Shown here piece by piece: positions 1 to 7,967 of a stretch of 64,000 nucleotides of DNA (positions are counted from its first letter, which is position 1; each line of letters opens with the position of its first letter). The DNA is from Vannielia litorea (GTDB lineage Bacteria; Pseudomonadota; Alphaproteobacteria; Rhodobacterales; Rhodobacteraceae). The stretch lies in assembly GCF_900142295.1 (NCBI RefSeq), contig NZ_FSRL01000002.1, forward strand, positions 372,001 through 436,000, given 5' to 3'. The position numbers were made by a program, and so were the translations under genes. The notes under the pieces were generated by a model, which searched no databases, was not told the origin of the DNA, and was given only the letters and a program-made list of their open reading frames with translations.

Positions 1-268
1 ACAGCGCCAGCCGCCTGTAGAGATGCGGAAAGAGCGCGCCGCCGCGCGAGGGCTCCCACTTCAGGGCCGCGCCCAGCGTATCGGGGTCGAAGGCGACCAG
101 CACGAGGTCGCTCTCGGTGGCGAAGTGCTTGGCCGCTGTCTCGACGACCTGCGCGGCGGTCGAGAAGTGGATGTAGCCATCGGCCACGTCGATCGGCGCG
201 CCGTCGGTGAGGCCGGCGTTGCGGAAGGCATCCCATTCGGGGCGGCGGAAGATCTTGTAGATCAGCAT
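1..268 (-). CDS. DUF952 family protein (3' end cut by window edge)
   Basis: The reverse strand opens with ATG at 268 and reads MLIYKIFRRPEW, then a DGYIHFS motif near residue 31-37 and a WEPSR...FPHLYRRL ending, before running off the window. This is the usual layout of DUF952 proteins (about 110 residues): an IYK start, a D-G-x-IH-x-S core and a FPHLY tail. The biochemical role of the family is not established. About 89 residues are visible, so only roughly 20 are missing. It diverges from the MFS gene that starts 140 bases away. Family call is firm; function unknown. Confidence 0.85.
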   Translation of the reverse strand, partial: MLIYKIFRRPEWDAFRNAGLTDGAPIDVADGYIHFSTAAQVVETAAKHFATESDLVLVAFDPDTLGAALKWEPSRGGALFPHLYRRLAL

Positions 269-408
269 GACCGCCGGGATGCCCCAGCGGCGCGGGGCGG
301 TCAAGGTCGGAGGCCATGCGGAGCACGGCACGAAAACGACATGGGGTCGCTATCGGAGGCGCGGGGAGCGCGGGTTTGTGGCGAATGGGCCACGAGAGGC
401 AGGCCGGA

Positions 409-1641
409 ATGCACGAAAGACGAATCCCCGAGTGGCTCCGCCACGCCCCCACCCCCGGCGTGCGCGGTTTTGCCGTGCTGGCGGGCACCGAGGCGGTGGC
501 GCGGGGCATGCTGATCTCGGTCTTTCCGCTGGCGATGTACACGGCGCTTGGTGACGCGCGGCTGGTGTCGGCAGTCTACTTTGCAATCGGGGTGGCCTCG
601 CTTCTCACCGGGCTTCTGGTGCCCTCGGTGATCCGCTTCATCCCGCGCCGCTTTGTCTATGCCACGGGCTGCTTGATGTTCGCGGCAGGGGCGCTGACCG
701 CCGCCACCGGCGTACCGCTTGCCGTTTGCGCGGGCCTTGCGCTGGTGACCTGCGCAACCGTCACCTGCTTTGTCTGCTTCAACGCCTATGTGCTCGACTA
801 CATCGCCCGGGTGGAGCTGGGGCAGCTCGAGACCTCTCGGCTTTTCTACTCGGCGCTGGGATGGACCGTTGGCCCGGTCGCCGGGGTCACGCTGCGCGAG
901 GTCTGGGCGCCTGCGCCCTTCATCGTCTCGGCCTGCGCGGCGCTGGGGATGCTTGCGGTGTTCCTCGTGATGCGGCTGGGCAACGGGCGGCTCATCACCC
1001 GCAGCCGGGGGCCGGAGGCCAACCCCTTCGGCTACCTCGCCCGCTTTCTGGGGCAGCCGCGTCTGGTGGCGGGCTGGCTCTTTGCGGTGATCCGCTCCTG
1101 CGGCTGGTGGGTCTACGTGGTGTACCTGCCGATCTTTGCCGTGGAGGCAGGCCTGGGGCCAAGGCTGGGCGGGTTTGCGCTCTCGGCGTCCAATGCGGCG
1201 CTGTTCCTCGCGCCCCTGATGCTGCGCTACATGCAGCGCCGCTCGGTGCGCAGGACGGTGCGCACCGGGTTCGCCATGGCCGGGCTGCTGTTTTGCCTCG
1301 CGGGCGCGGTGCAGGCGCTGCCCCATGCCGCCGTGCTCTGCCTGTTGGCGGGGGCCTGTTTTCTGATCCTGCTGGATGTCAGTGCGGGCCTGCCGTTTCT
1401 GCTGGCGGTGAAGCCTTCGGAACGCACCGAGATGTCGGCGATCTATGCGAGCTTCCGGGATGTGTCGGGCATTCTCACCCCCGGCGCGGCCTGGCTGGTG
1501 CTGTTGGCTGCTCCGGTGGCGGGGGTCTTTTGGGCTGGCGGGGCAGCTCTGCTGGGGGCCTGGGCACTGGCGGGGCAGCTGCACCCGAGGCTGGGTGCGG
1601 CGCGGGTCGGACCGCAAGGCGCTGTGGCCGAAGCCGGGTGA
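409..1641 (+). CDS. MFS transporter, 12-TM type
   Basis: A 410-residue polytopic membrane protein with about twelve hydrophobic segments and few charges, typical of a major facilitator superfamily carrier. A basic loop (LGNGRLITRSRGPE) splits it into two six-helix halves near residue 190-200. I chose the ATG at 409 because a GAGAGG-like ribosome site precedes it and the protein then starts MHERRIPEW just before the first helix; in-frame ATGs at 316 and 385 would only add a non-conserved-looking basic leader. No substrate can be deduced: no recognisable signature of sugar, drug or amino-acid subfamilies. It stands alone, upstream of a secreted 5'-nucleotidase in the same direction (98-base gap). 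Confidence 0.85.
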   Translation: MHERRIPEWLRHAPTPGVRGFAVLAGTEAVARGMLISVFPLAMYTALGDARLVSAVYFAIGVASLLTGLLVPSVIRFIPRRFVYATGCLMFAAGALTAATGVPLAVCAGLALVTCATVTCFVCFNAYVLDYIARVELGQLETSRLFYSALGWTVGPVAGVTLREVWAPAPFIVSACAALGMLAVFLVMRLGNGRLITRSRGPEANPFGYLARFLGQPRLVAGWLFAVIRSCGWWVYVVYLPIFAVEAGLGPRLGGFALSASNAALFLAPLMLRYMQRRSVRRTVRTGFAMAGLLFCLAGAVQALPHAAVLCLLAGACFLILLDVSAGLPFLLAVKPSERTEMSAIYASFRDVSGILTPGAAWLVLLAAPVAGVFWAGGAALLGAWALAGQLHPRLGAARVGPQGAVAEAG

Positions 1642-1739
1642 CGTTGCGATGACGGCGCGGTCGGACGGGTTTCCGGCCTTTGACTCTCCCGCCAAAGCGG
1701 GGTCAAACTCGGGAAAAATCACCAACCGGGAGCCCTAAC

Positions 1740-3320
1740 ATGCCGACCAGATTCCTGACATCCGTTGCCGCACTGGCCCTCAGCGCCGGTGCCGCGCAGG
1801 CCGATTTCACCCTGCACGTTCTGCACATCAACGACCTTCACAGCCGGATCGAATCCGTCTCCAAGTACGACTCCACCTGTTCGGCCGAAGACGAGACCGC
1901 CGGCGAGTGCTTCGGCGGCGTCGCCCGCGTGGCCACCAAGATCAAGGAGCTGCGCGACCAGATCGCGGGCGAGGGCGGCAACGTGATCGTTCTCGACGCG
2001 GGCGACCAGTTCCAGGGCTCGCTGTTCTACTCCACCTACAAGGGCAAGGCCGCGGCCGAGTTCATGAACGCCATCGGCTTCGACGCCATGGCGGTGGGCA
2101 ACCACGAGTTCGACGACGGCCCGGCCGGGCTCTCGGGGTTCATCGACATGGTCGATGTGCCGGTGGTCTCGGGCAACCTCGACCTCAGCCAGTCCAACGA
2201 GCTGAACGGCAAGGTCGAAGACAGCCTCGTGCTCGAGGTGGGCGGCGAGAAGATCGGGATCGTCTCGGCGCTGGCGACCGACACTGTCGAAACCGCCTCT
2301 CCGGGCCCGAACGTCATTTTCCAGGACGAGATCGAGGCTCTGACCGCCGATGTCGAAGCGCTGGAAGCGGAAGGCGTCGACAAGATCATCGCGCTGACCC
2401 ACGTGGGCGTGAAGAAGGATCTGGAGATCGCCGAGAAGGTGCCGGGGCTCGATGTGGTGGTCGGCGGCCACTCGCATACGCTCTTCAGCAATGACGAGGG
2501 CAGCGAGTACAAGTATCCCACCATGGTGGGCGAAGTTCCGGTGGTGCAGGCCTATGCCTATTCCAAATACGTCGGCCACCTGGTGCTGACCTTCGACGAC
2601 AGCGGCAAGCTGGTGAGCGCCGAGGGCGAGCCGGTGTTGCTCGACGCCTCCGTCACCCCCGACGAGGCCATCGCCGCCCGCGTGGTCGAACTGGCCGGTC
2701 CGCTCGATGAACTGCGCCAGAAGGTCGTGGCCGAGAGCTCCGATGTCATCGACGGCGGCCGCGACACCTGCCGCGCCGGCGAGTGCCAGATGGGCAACCT
2801 GATCGCCGACGCCATGCTCGACCGGGTGAAGGACCAGGGCATCACCATCGCCATTCAGAACGGCGGCGGCGTGCGCGCCTCCATCGACGCCGGCGAGGTG
2901 ACCATGGGCGAGGTGCTGACCGTGCTGCCGTTCCAGAACACGCTCTCCACCTTCCAGGTCAGCGGTGCCGCGGTGAAGGAAGCGCTGGAGAACGGCGTGA
3001 GCCAGCTCGAGGAGGGCGCAGGTCGCTTCCCGCAGGTCGCCGGCCTGAAGTATACCTTCGATGCCGCCGCCGAGGTGGGCTCCCGCGTGTCTGACGTGAT
3101 GGTGCAGGAAGGCGAGGAGTGGCTGCCGCTGGACGAGGCCAAGACCTACGGGCTGGTGTCCAACAACTACGTCCGCAACGGCGGTGACGGTTACGCGATG
3201 TTCGTGGATGCCGAGAACGCCTACGACTTCGGCCCCGACCTGGCCGACGTGACCGCCGAATACATGGCGAAGGGTGGCAGCTACACGCCCTACACCGACG
3301 GCCGCATCACCAAGAAGTAA
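1740..3320 (+). CDS. periplasmic bifunctional metallophosphatase/5'-nucleotidase (UshA family)
   Basis: A 526-residue exported enzyme expected to hydrolyse nucleoside 5'-monophosphates or related phosphoesters in the periplasm, releasing nucleoside and phosphate. Residues 1-21 form a signal peptide ending AAQA. The metallophosphatase domain carries the metal ligands in order: HINDLH (29-34), DAGDQ (about 84), GNHEFD (about 120) and GGHSHT (about 241). The C-terminal 5'-nucleotidase domain holds the NGGGVR substrate motif near 373 and an NNYVRNGGDGY aromatic pair region near 478. The ATG at 1740 follows CGGGAG and gives a clean signal peptide. A strong intrinsic terminator follows directly. 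Whether it prefers nucleotides, UDP-sugars or cyclic nucleotides cannot be read from sequence. Confidence 0.93.
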   Translation: MPTRFLTSVAALALSAGAAQADFTLHVLHINDLHSRIESVSKYDSTCSAEDETAGECFGGVARVATKIKELRDQIAGEGGNVIVLDAGDQFQGSLFYSTYKGKAAAEFMNAIGFDAMAVGNHEFDDGPAGLSGFIDMVDVPVVSGNLDLSQSNELNGKVEDSLVLEVGGEKIGIVSALATDTVETASPGPNVIFQDEIEALTADVEALEAEGVDKIIALTHVGVKKDLEIAEKVPGLDVVVGGHSHTLFSNDEGSEYKYPTMVGEVPVVQAYAYSKYVGHLVLTFDDSGKLVSAEGEPVLLDASVTPDEAIAARVVELAGPLDELRQKVVAESSDVIDGGRDTCRAGECQMGNLIADAMLDRVKDQGITIAIQNGGGVRASIDAGEVTMGEVLTVLPFQNTLSTFQVSGAAVKEALENGVSQLEEGAGRFPQVAGLKYTFDAAAEVGSRVSDVMVQEGEEWLPLDEAKTYGLVSNNYVRNGGDGYAMFVDAENAYDFGPDLADVTAEYMAKGGSYTPYTDGRITKK

Positions 3321-3338
3321 CGGCGTTCAGCCCCTGGG

Positions 3339-3366
3339 AAAGGGCGCTCTTCGGGGCGCCCTTTTT
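3339..3366 (+). terminator. intrinsic terminator after the 5'-nucleotidase gene
   Basis: AAAGGGCGC (3339-3347) pairs perfectly with GCGCCCTTT (3356-3364) around an 8-base loop, and the right arm runs into a T tract (3362-3366). It sits 19 bases after the stop codon. Confidence 0.9.
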
Positions 3367-3390
3367 GCTGCCCGCCCGAGCCGCGCAAAG

Positions 3391-3624
3391 CTAGGGGCCA
3401 GCGGCGGCCGCGCGGAGGCATTCAGCGGGTCCGCTGGCGCTCCTGGTGCGGGCGGTGGCGCCGCAGGACTGGCATTGAAACAGGTCATCCTCGCGGGCCT
3501 CCCAATGGCAGGCGCGGCGGCGGGGGATGCCGGAGGGTTGGGCAGAGGTGCGGGGCCGGCGGCGGCGCAACAGCAAGTAGAGCATCGTGCAGAAGCAGAG
3601 CGACCCGAGAACCCAGTAAAACAT
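3391..3624 (-). CDS. small membrane-anchored protein with a C-x11-C-x2-C-x14-C zinc-ribbon-like tail
   Basis: A 77-residue reading frame: one hydrophobic helix (residues 2-19, containing C10 and C12), an RRRR stop-transfer, then a soluble tail with cysteines at 39, 51, 54 and 69 (ACHW, CQSCGA, ECLR). The spacing and the CxxCG knuckle suggest a small zinc-binding fold at the cytoplasmic face. I chose ATG 3624 because it begins directly at the helix; an in-frame ATG at 3687 would add 21 residues. I do not recognise a named family. It is convergent with the 5'-nucleotidase gene, sharing the terminator region, and divergent from the GFA gene. Codon-position GC bias and the ordered membrane-plus-cysteine design argue it is real. 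Confidence 0.55.
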   Translation of the reverse strand: MFYWVLGSLCFCTMLYLLLRRRRPRTSAQPSGIPRRRACHWEAREDDLFQCQSCGATARTRSASGPAECLRAAAAGP

Positions 3625-3763
3625 AGCAAAAAACCCGCCGGACACGACACTCGACCTCAGGTTGCGTGGCAAGCGCCAGGATTGCAAGACGTAAGGTCAA
3701 CGTGTTGACTTCCTCGCCGCGGTGGCGCCCATTCGCAACGTGAACTGACATGCGGAGGCCCCG

Positions 3764-4231
3764 ATGGACGGAGGCTGCAGCTGCGAAGATCTCCGCTATC
3801 GGCTGACGGACAAGCCGCTGTTCGTGCACTGTTGCCATTGCACCTGGTGTCAGCGCGAGACCGGCTCGGCCTTCGTGCTCAACGCCATGATCGAGACCGC
3901 CTGCGTGGAGCTGCTCCATGGCGAGACCGAGGCGGTGGAGACGCCGAGCCATAGCGGGAGGGGGCAGATCATCCACCGGTGTCCGCGCTGCAAGGTGGCG
4001 CTCTGGAGCCACTATTCGGGTGCGGGCGAGCTCATTGCATTTGTCCGGGTGGGCACGCTCGACAACGCGGCCGCGCTGCCGCCCGACATTCACATCTTCA
4101 CCGAAACCAAGCTGCCCTGGGTGGTGATCCCCGAGGGTGTTCCGGTGATGAAGGAATTCTACGCGCGATCCGAGCACTGGCCGGACTGGGCGCTGGCCCG
4201 GCGCGACAAGGCTCTGGCGCACAGGATGTGA
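3764..4231 (+). CDS. GFA family (glutathione-dependent formaldehyde-activating enzyme-like) protein
   Basis: A 155-residue zinc protein of the GFA/CENP-V family. The two zinc sites are visible: GCSC near residues 4-7, CCHCTWC at 23-29 and CPRC near 74-77. The family name comes from Gfa of Paracoccus denitrificans, which speeds formation of S-hydroxymethylglutathione, but most family members have no proven substrate and no formaldehyde-oxidation genes lie nearby, so only the family assignment is safe. The start ATG gives MDGGCSC directly, matching the usual family start. Convergent with the GcvT-like gene. Confidence 0.9.
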   Translation: MDGGCSCEDLRYRLTDKPLFVHCCHCTWCQRETGSAFVLNAMIETACVELLHGETEAVETPSHSGRGQIIHRCPRCKVALWSHYSGAGELIAFVRVGTLDNAAALPPDIHIFTETKLPWVVIPEGVPVMKEFYARSEHWPDWALARRDKALAHRM

Positions 4232-4278
4232 GGGGCGGGCGGAAAGCCGCGCCCGGCGCCGCGCTCTCCCGGCCTCGT

Positions 4279-5388
4279 TCAGTCCCCGGACGCGCGGGGC
4301 ACGACGCGGCGCGGGCCATCGGGCAGGGACACCGACAGCACCGCGCCTTCGGGCAGATCGCGGGGCAGCATGCCGTGGGCGATGTTCAGCCCGAGGCGGC
4401 GGGAATGCGCCATCTCGAAGAGCGTGCCGACCTCGGCGCCGCCCTGCACAAGAGGAAGCGGGTGGGCATTGCCGTCTACCGGCGCCCCCTCGACCTCCAG
4501 AATTCGGCGCTCGCGCTTCCAGCCCTCGGCCTTGATGCGCTCCAGCGCGGCGCGGCCGATGAAGTCATGGCCCGCCTCCAGGTTCACCATGGCGGCAAAG
4601 CCCATCTCGAAGGGGTTGGCCGGCTGGCACTGGCGACGCATGTCGGCACCATAGGAGATGAGGCCGCTCTCGAGCCTCTCGATATCGTTCGGAGCGCCCG
4701 GCCCGATCCCGAAGGGCTGGCCTGCCGCCTTGACCCGTTGCCACAATTCGCTGCCCTTGGTGCCATCGCGCAGGTAAAGCTCCACGCCGCCCTGCCTGGA
4801 CCAGCCGGAGCGCGCGACGACGAGCGGGATGCCTGCCAGCTCCATCTCGCGGAAGCCGAAGAAGGGAAGCTCGCGCACCCAGTTGCCCAGCAGCGCCTCG
4901 GCCACGTCCATTGCCCTGGGGCCCTGGATCGCCAGCGGCGACACGTCGGGCTCGCGCACCTGCACATCCATGCCACCCTCCCGGGCCACGGCCAGCGCCC
5001 AGAGGTGAATGTCGCTGTCGGCCACCGAGAGCCAGAAGCGATCATCGGCCAGCTTGAGCAAGACCGGATCGTTGATGAGCCAGCCGTCATGGTCGCAGAG
5101 CGGCACGTAGCGGCCCCGTCCTGGCTGAAGGCTCGCAAGATCGCGCGGCGTGAGGCGCTGAGCCAGGCGGGCGGCGTCGGGGCCGGTGAGTTCCACCTGC
5201 CGCTGGGCGGCGACATCCCACATCGCCACGCCGTTCAGCAGCCGGTCATACTCGGCCTCGGGGTCGCCGAAATGGCCGGGGATGAACATGTGGTTGTAGA
5301 CGGAAAACCCCTGCACTCCGTCGGCCACGGTCGCATCGAAATAGGGAGACTTGCGGATGTTGGGGCCGATGTGGAGTGCGTAGGGCAT
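4279..5388 (-). CDS. GcvT/DmdA-like aminomethyltransferase family protein
   Basis: A 369-residue protein of the folate-binding GcvT fold, close in length and layout to dimethylsulfoniopropionate demethylase DmdA and its paralogues. Visible features: VYNHMFIP near residue 30, the GVAMWDV segment near 55 (GcvT family GxxDxS region altered to MWDV), LTPRDL, CDHDGWLINDPVLLKL near 95-110, and a C-terminal barrel with NIAHGMLP near 335. ATG 5388 follows a GAAGG ribosome site; a longer start at 5424 has none. True DmdA transfers a methyl group from DMSP to tetrahydrofolate; this may instead act on another methylated or one-carbon substrate. It diverges from a DUF1992 gene by about 100 bases. Substrate is uncertain. 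Confidence 0.75.
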   Translation of the reverse strand: MPYALHIGPNIRKSPYFDATVADGVQGFSVYNHMFIPGHFGDPEAEYDRLLNGVAMWDVAAQRQVELTGPDAARLAQRLTPRDLASLQPGRGRYVPLCDHDGWLINDPVLLKLADDRFWLSVADSDIHLWALAVAREGGMDVQVREPDVSPLAIQGPRAMDVAEALLGNWVRELPFFGFREMELAGIPLVVARSGWSRQGGVELYLRDGTKGSELWQRVKAAGQPFGIGPGAPNDIERLESGLISYGADMRRQCQPANPFEMGFAAMVNLEAGHDFIGRAALERIKAEGWKRERRILEVEGAPVDGNAHPLPLVQGGAEVGTLFEMAHSRRLGLNIAHGMLPRDLPEGAVLSVSLPDGPRRVVPRASGD

Positions 5389-5491
5389 GGCGGGGCCTTC
5401 GGTGGGGGCAGGTGTGGCGGGCATATCCCCGGCTGCGGGGTGGCTGTAAGCCGGGGCTTTCCCGGCTGTGGCAAAGGGCTAGATTGGGCGC

Positions 5492-5794
5492 ATGGACCAC
5501 CCGCTGATCGACCTCATCAACGCGAAGATCGCTGCCGCCGAAGCCGAAGGGCAGTTCGACAACCTGGCCGGTGCCGGCCAGCCCTTGCCTGCCTGCGATG
5601 ACCCGGAAAACGCGGTTCTGCACCGGATCCTGAAGGAGAACGGCGCGGTGCCGGAGTTCGTTTCGCTCTCGCGCGAACTGGCCCGGCTGCGGGAGGCCCT
5701 GCGCGAGACCGGAGACCGGACACGGCGTTCGGAGATCCTGAGGGAGATGTCGATGATGGAGGCGAAAATCGAACTCGCCCGCCGCCGGGGCTGA
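5492..5794 (+). CDS. DUF1992 domain protein (DnaJ-homologue-C28-like)
   Basis: A 100-residue, highly charged helical protein. It has the DUF1992 signature near the N-terminus: a L-I-x-x-KI-x-x-A-x-x-x-G-x-FDNL-x-G-x-GxPL pattern (residues 5-32). Helices of R/E-rich sequence fill the rest. Human DNAJC28 contains the same domain but there is no J domain here, and the bacterial role is unknown. It lies 4 bases upstream of the YedK-like peptidase gene and is probably co-transcribed with it. Confidence 0.85.
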   Translation: MDHPLIDLINAKIAAAEAEGQFDNLAGAGQPLPACDDPENAVLHRILKENGAVPEFVSLSRELARLREALRETGDRTRRSEILREMSMMEAKIELARRRG

Positions 5795-5798
5795 AGCC

Positions 5799-6473
5799 AT
5801 GTGCGGCCGTTTCGCCATTACCCTGCCCGACGAGGCCATGGCCCAGCTCTTCGATGCGCTGCCCGGCAATGATTTGCCGGAGGTGCCGCGCTACAACGTC
5901 TGCCCGACGACCCAGGTGGCGACGGTGGTGAGTGGTGAGGGCGCGCGGCGGCTGAGGCCGATGCGCTGGGGGTTCATCCCGCATTGGTACAAGTCACCGG
6001 CGGACGGGCCGCTGCTGATCAACGCCCGCGCCGAGACCATCGCCGAGAAACCCGCCTTCAGGGCCGCCTGCCGCGAGCGGCGCTGCATCGTGCCGGCAAG
6101 CGGGTTCTACGAATGGACAAAGGACGCCGAGGGCAACCGTCTGCCTTGGTACATCACCCGGACGGACGGCGCGCCGATGGGTTTTGCCGCGATCTGGCAG
6201 GACTGGTCACGCGAGGGCGAGGACAAGGTGGACGGGCCGACCTGCGCCATCGTCACCTGCGCGGCAACGCACGAGATGGCCGGGATCCACCACAGATCGC
6301 CCGTGATCCTGGAGCCGGATGACTGGGCCAAGTGGCTTGGTGAAGAGGGCAAGGGCGCCGCCACGCTGATGCAGCCGCCGGCGCAAGGCGTGGTGCGGAT
6401 GTGGCGGGTGGACCCGGCGGTCAACTCGAACCGGGCCAGTGGCGCGGCGCTCGTGCAGCCGGTCGGGGCCTGA
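5799..6473 (+). CDS. SOS response-associated peptidase, HMCES/YedK family
   Basis: A 224-residue SRAP-domain protein that forms a covalent thiazolidine crosslink with abasic sites in single-stranded DNA, shielding them during replication. The start MCGRF leaves Cys2 as the N-terminal nucleophile once Met1 is removed. Other catalytic positions are visible: INARAET near 69-75, SGFYEW near 104-109 and the histidine motif TxxHHRSPVIL near 165. WGFIPHW near 53 is another family hallmark. The ATG lies 4 bases after the DUF1992 stop, so the two genes form an operon. No LexA box was recognised upstream. Confidence 0.95.
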   Translation: MCGRFAITLPDEAMAQLFDALPGNDLPEVPRYNVCPTTQVATVVSGEGARRLRPMRWGFIPHWYKSPADGPLLINARAETIAEKPAFRAACRERRCIVPASGFYEWTKDAEGNRLPWYITRTDGAPMGFAAIWQDWSREGEDKVDGPTCAIVTCAATHEMAGIHHRSPVILEPDDWAKWLGEEGKGAATLMQPPAQGVVRMWRVDPAVNSNRASGAALVQPVGA

Positions 6474-6483
6474 CATGGCAACA

Positions 6484-6510
6484 GGCCGCTCTCCCTGCCG
6501 GGAGGCGGCC
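6484..6510. terminator. hairpin between convergent genes, probable bidirectional terminator
   Basis: GGCCGC (6484-6489) pairs with GCGGCC (6505-6510), with an inner CTCCC/GGGAG stem and a TGCC loop. It sits between the stops of the convergent YedK and cupredoxin-like genes. There is no T tract on either side, so termination is inferred from position and stem strength. Confidence 0.5.
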
Positions 6511-6534
6511 CATGCATGGTCATGAAGACGAAGA

Positions 6535-6963
6535 TCAGTTGCTCGAGGATGCCTCGAAGTAGATCTGGCCCTCGTCGAGTTCGCCGTTTTCGTTGGTATC
6601 GGAGATGTCGATGCCCGCTTCGAGAACGCCACCGAAGGGATCGGAGCCTTCGCCGACGCTGTAGTCGATGAAGAAGGTCTCATCGAGCTGGTACTCCAGC
6701 GACATGCTGGGCGTCACGGTGAACTCCACGGCGACGCCGGCGGGGATCGGCCCGGTGGACCAGGTCATGTCTGTCGACCACACCACGTGGACGCCGAGGT
6801 CGTCATTGTTGAATCGCACCTTGTCGCCCGGCTGGGCGAGCACGACGGGTGGCATGAGGTCGTTGTCGAAGATGTTGACTTCGTGAACGGTTTCATCCGC
6901 CATCGCGGAGCCAGCGGAGAGCACCGCGGCGAGGGCGGCGAAAGTCACTGTTTTGCGCAGCAT
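6535..6963 (-). CDS. exported cupredoxin-like protein lacking a canonical type 1 copper site
   Basis: A 142-residue periplasmic protein. Residues 1-22 are a signal peptide (ending SAMA); the mature part looks like a plastocyanin/cupredoxin beta sandwich: HEVNIFDND, a PGDKVRFNNDD strand near 45-54 and a GVHVVWSTD loop near 57. The single-domain cupredoxin pattern would need His, then Cys-x(n)-His-x(n)-Met near the C-terminus; no cysteine is present at all in the mature chain. The C-terminal part (ISDTNENGELDEGQIYFE) has an EF-hand-like acidic run. The start has a strong AAGGAGG site. Convergent with the YedK gene. A structural or calcium-binding role is possible; function unknown. Confidence 0.65.
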   Translation of the reverse strand: MLRKTVTFAALAAVLSAGSAMADETVHEVNIFDNDLMPPVVLAQPGDKVRFNNDDLGVHVVWSTDMTWSTGPIPAGVAVEFTVTPSMSLEYQLDETFFIDYSVGEGSDPFGGVLEAGIDISDTNENGELDEGQIYFEASSSN

Positions 6964-7072
6964 CGGAGCCTCCTTGGACTGCGTTAACGCCCCTACCCGG
7001 GGGTATCAAAGCAATTGATGCGCTGGAAATCCGGCCAAAACGTGGCCCTGCGGAGGCGAAAGCCGTGACATT

Positions 7073-7822
7073 TCAAGGTGAATTTTCAGCGGCGACGAGC
7101 GAAAGGCCCGGAATGTCCTCCGTGAGGGCATCATTCGGCGCGCGCAGCGCCTGGTCGAAGTTCTGCCGGGCGAGGCGCGCGTGTTCGCGGCCAAGCGCCT
7201 CGGCGCGTGTGCCTTCGCGGGCGGTGACGGCGGAGAGCATGGCGCGATGCTGGCTCTGGGCCACGATCAGGGATTGGCGGAAGGCGAGCTGCGCCGCCTG
7301 GCGGCCGAGAAAGGCGGAAGGTGACGCAAGCGGCAGGCGGTGGGCGCGCAGCAACTCGCGCGCGATGATCGGCGAGGCCGGCAGGCGGACGACGGCGGCA
7401 TGGAAGGCCGCGTTCAGCTCGGCGTAGCGTTCGAAGTCGAGGGCCCGGGCGCCGGAGCTGATGACCAGCTCGATCGCGTCGACGCAGGCTTCGGCCTCGG
7501 CGAGGGCTTCGGGGCAGGGCCCGCGCTCGGCGGCGAGCCGGAGGGCGGTGCCTTCGAGCACGCCGCGCAGCTCGATCGCATCGGCCACATCCTCGCGCGT
7601 GAGGGCGCGCACGGTGCACCGGCCCGATGCGCTGCGCTCCAGCAAGCCCTCTTCCACCAGCTGCGCGAGGGCCTCGCGGATCGGCGTTCGGGACAGGCCC
7701 AGCATGTCTGCAGCTGCGGTTTCCGACAGGTGAGCGCCTTTGGCAAGGGCCCCGGAGAGGATCCGGTCGCGCAGGGCGCGGGTGGCGTGGTCGATCGTTC
7801 TGAGCTTTCCGTCATCCGGCAT
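7073..7822 (-). CDS. GntR family transcriptional regulator, FCD (FadR-C) subfamily
   Basis: A 249-residue regulator. The N-terminal winged helix-turn-helix spans about residues 5-70 (ILSGALAKGAHLSE..., the LSRTPIREAL recognition helix, and a wing ending GLLERSASGRCTVR); the C-terminal FCD ligand domain (about 80-215) contains the ELRGVLEGTALRLAAER start helix typical of the family. ATG 7822 follows GGGAGGAAAG. The gene is divergent from a CYP116-like P450, and the spacer holds two inverted copies of TGTATAC-Y-GTT, so it very probably represses itself and the P450 until a ligand appears. The effector is unknown; the C-terminal 30 residues are not clearly part of the domain. Confidence 0.92.
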   Translation of the reverse strand: MPDDGKLRTIDHATRALRDRILSGALAKGAHLSETAAADMLGLSRTPIREALAQLVEEGLLERSASGRCTVRALTREDVADAIELRGVLEGTALRLAAERGPCPEALAEAEACVDAIELVISSGARALDFERYAELNAAFHAAVVRLPASPIIARELLRAHRLPLASPSAFLGRQAAQLAFRQSLIVAQSQHRAMLSAVTAREGTRAEALGREHARLARQNFDQALRAPNDALTEDIPGLSLVAAENSP

Positions 7823-7845
7823 GGGCTTTCCTCCCGCTGTCGAAA

Positions 7846-7916
7846 TGTATACCGTTAAGAGTGCGTGTCCAAGCATCAACGCGTTTGATATGGAGAAATT
7901 CTGCAAACAGTATACA
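7846..7916. promoter_or_regulatory. paired GntR-type operators between the regulator and P450 genes
   Basis: TGTATACCGTT (7846-7856, plus strand) and AACAGTATACA (7906-7916) are inverted copies of one sequence, with centres 60 bases apart. The GTATAC core matches the TTGTATACAA-like sites known for FCD-type GntR proteins. Site 1 lies 24 bases upstream of the regulator ATG; site 2 lies 52 bases upstream of the P450 ATG, so both promoters could be controlled. Confidence 0.65.
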
Positions 7917-7967
7917 ATATGGAGCGAAACGGGCGAGTCGGAGGGGCGGCCCGGCAGGGAGGACAAG

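Noticed and set aside
7885..7918. TTGATA and TATACAAT-like hexamers before the P450 gene as a sigma70 promoter
   Set aside because: The spacing between them is 20 bases or more, too long for a confident -35/-10 pair.
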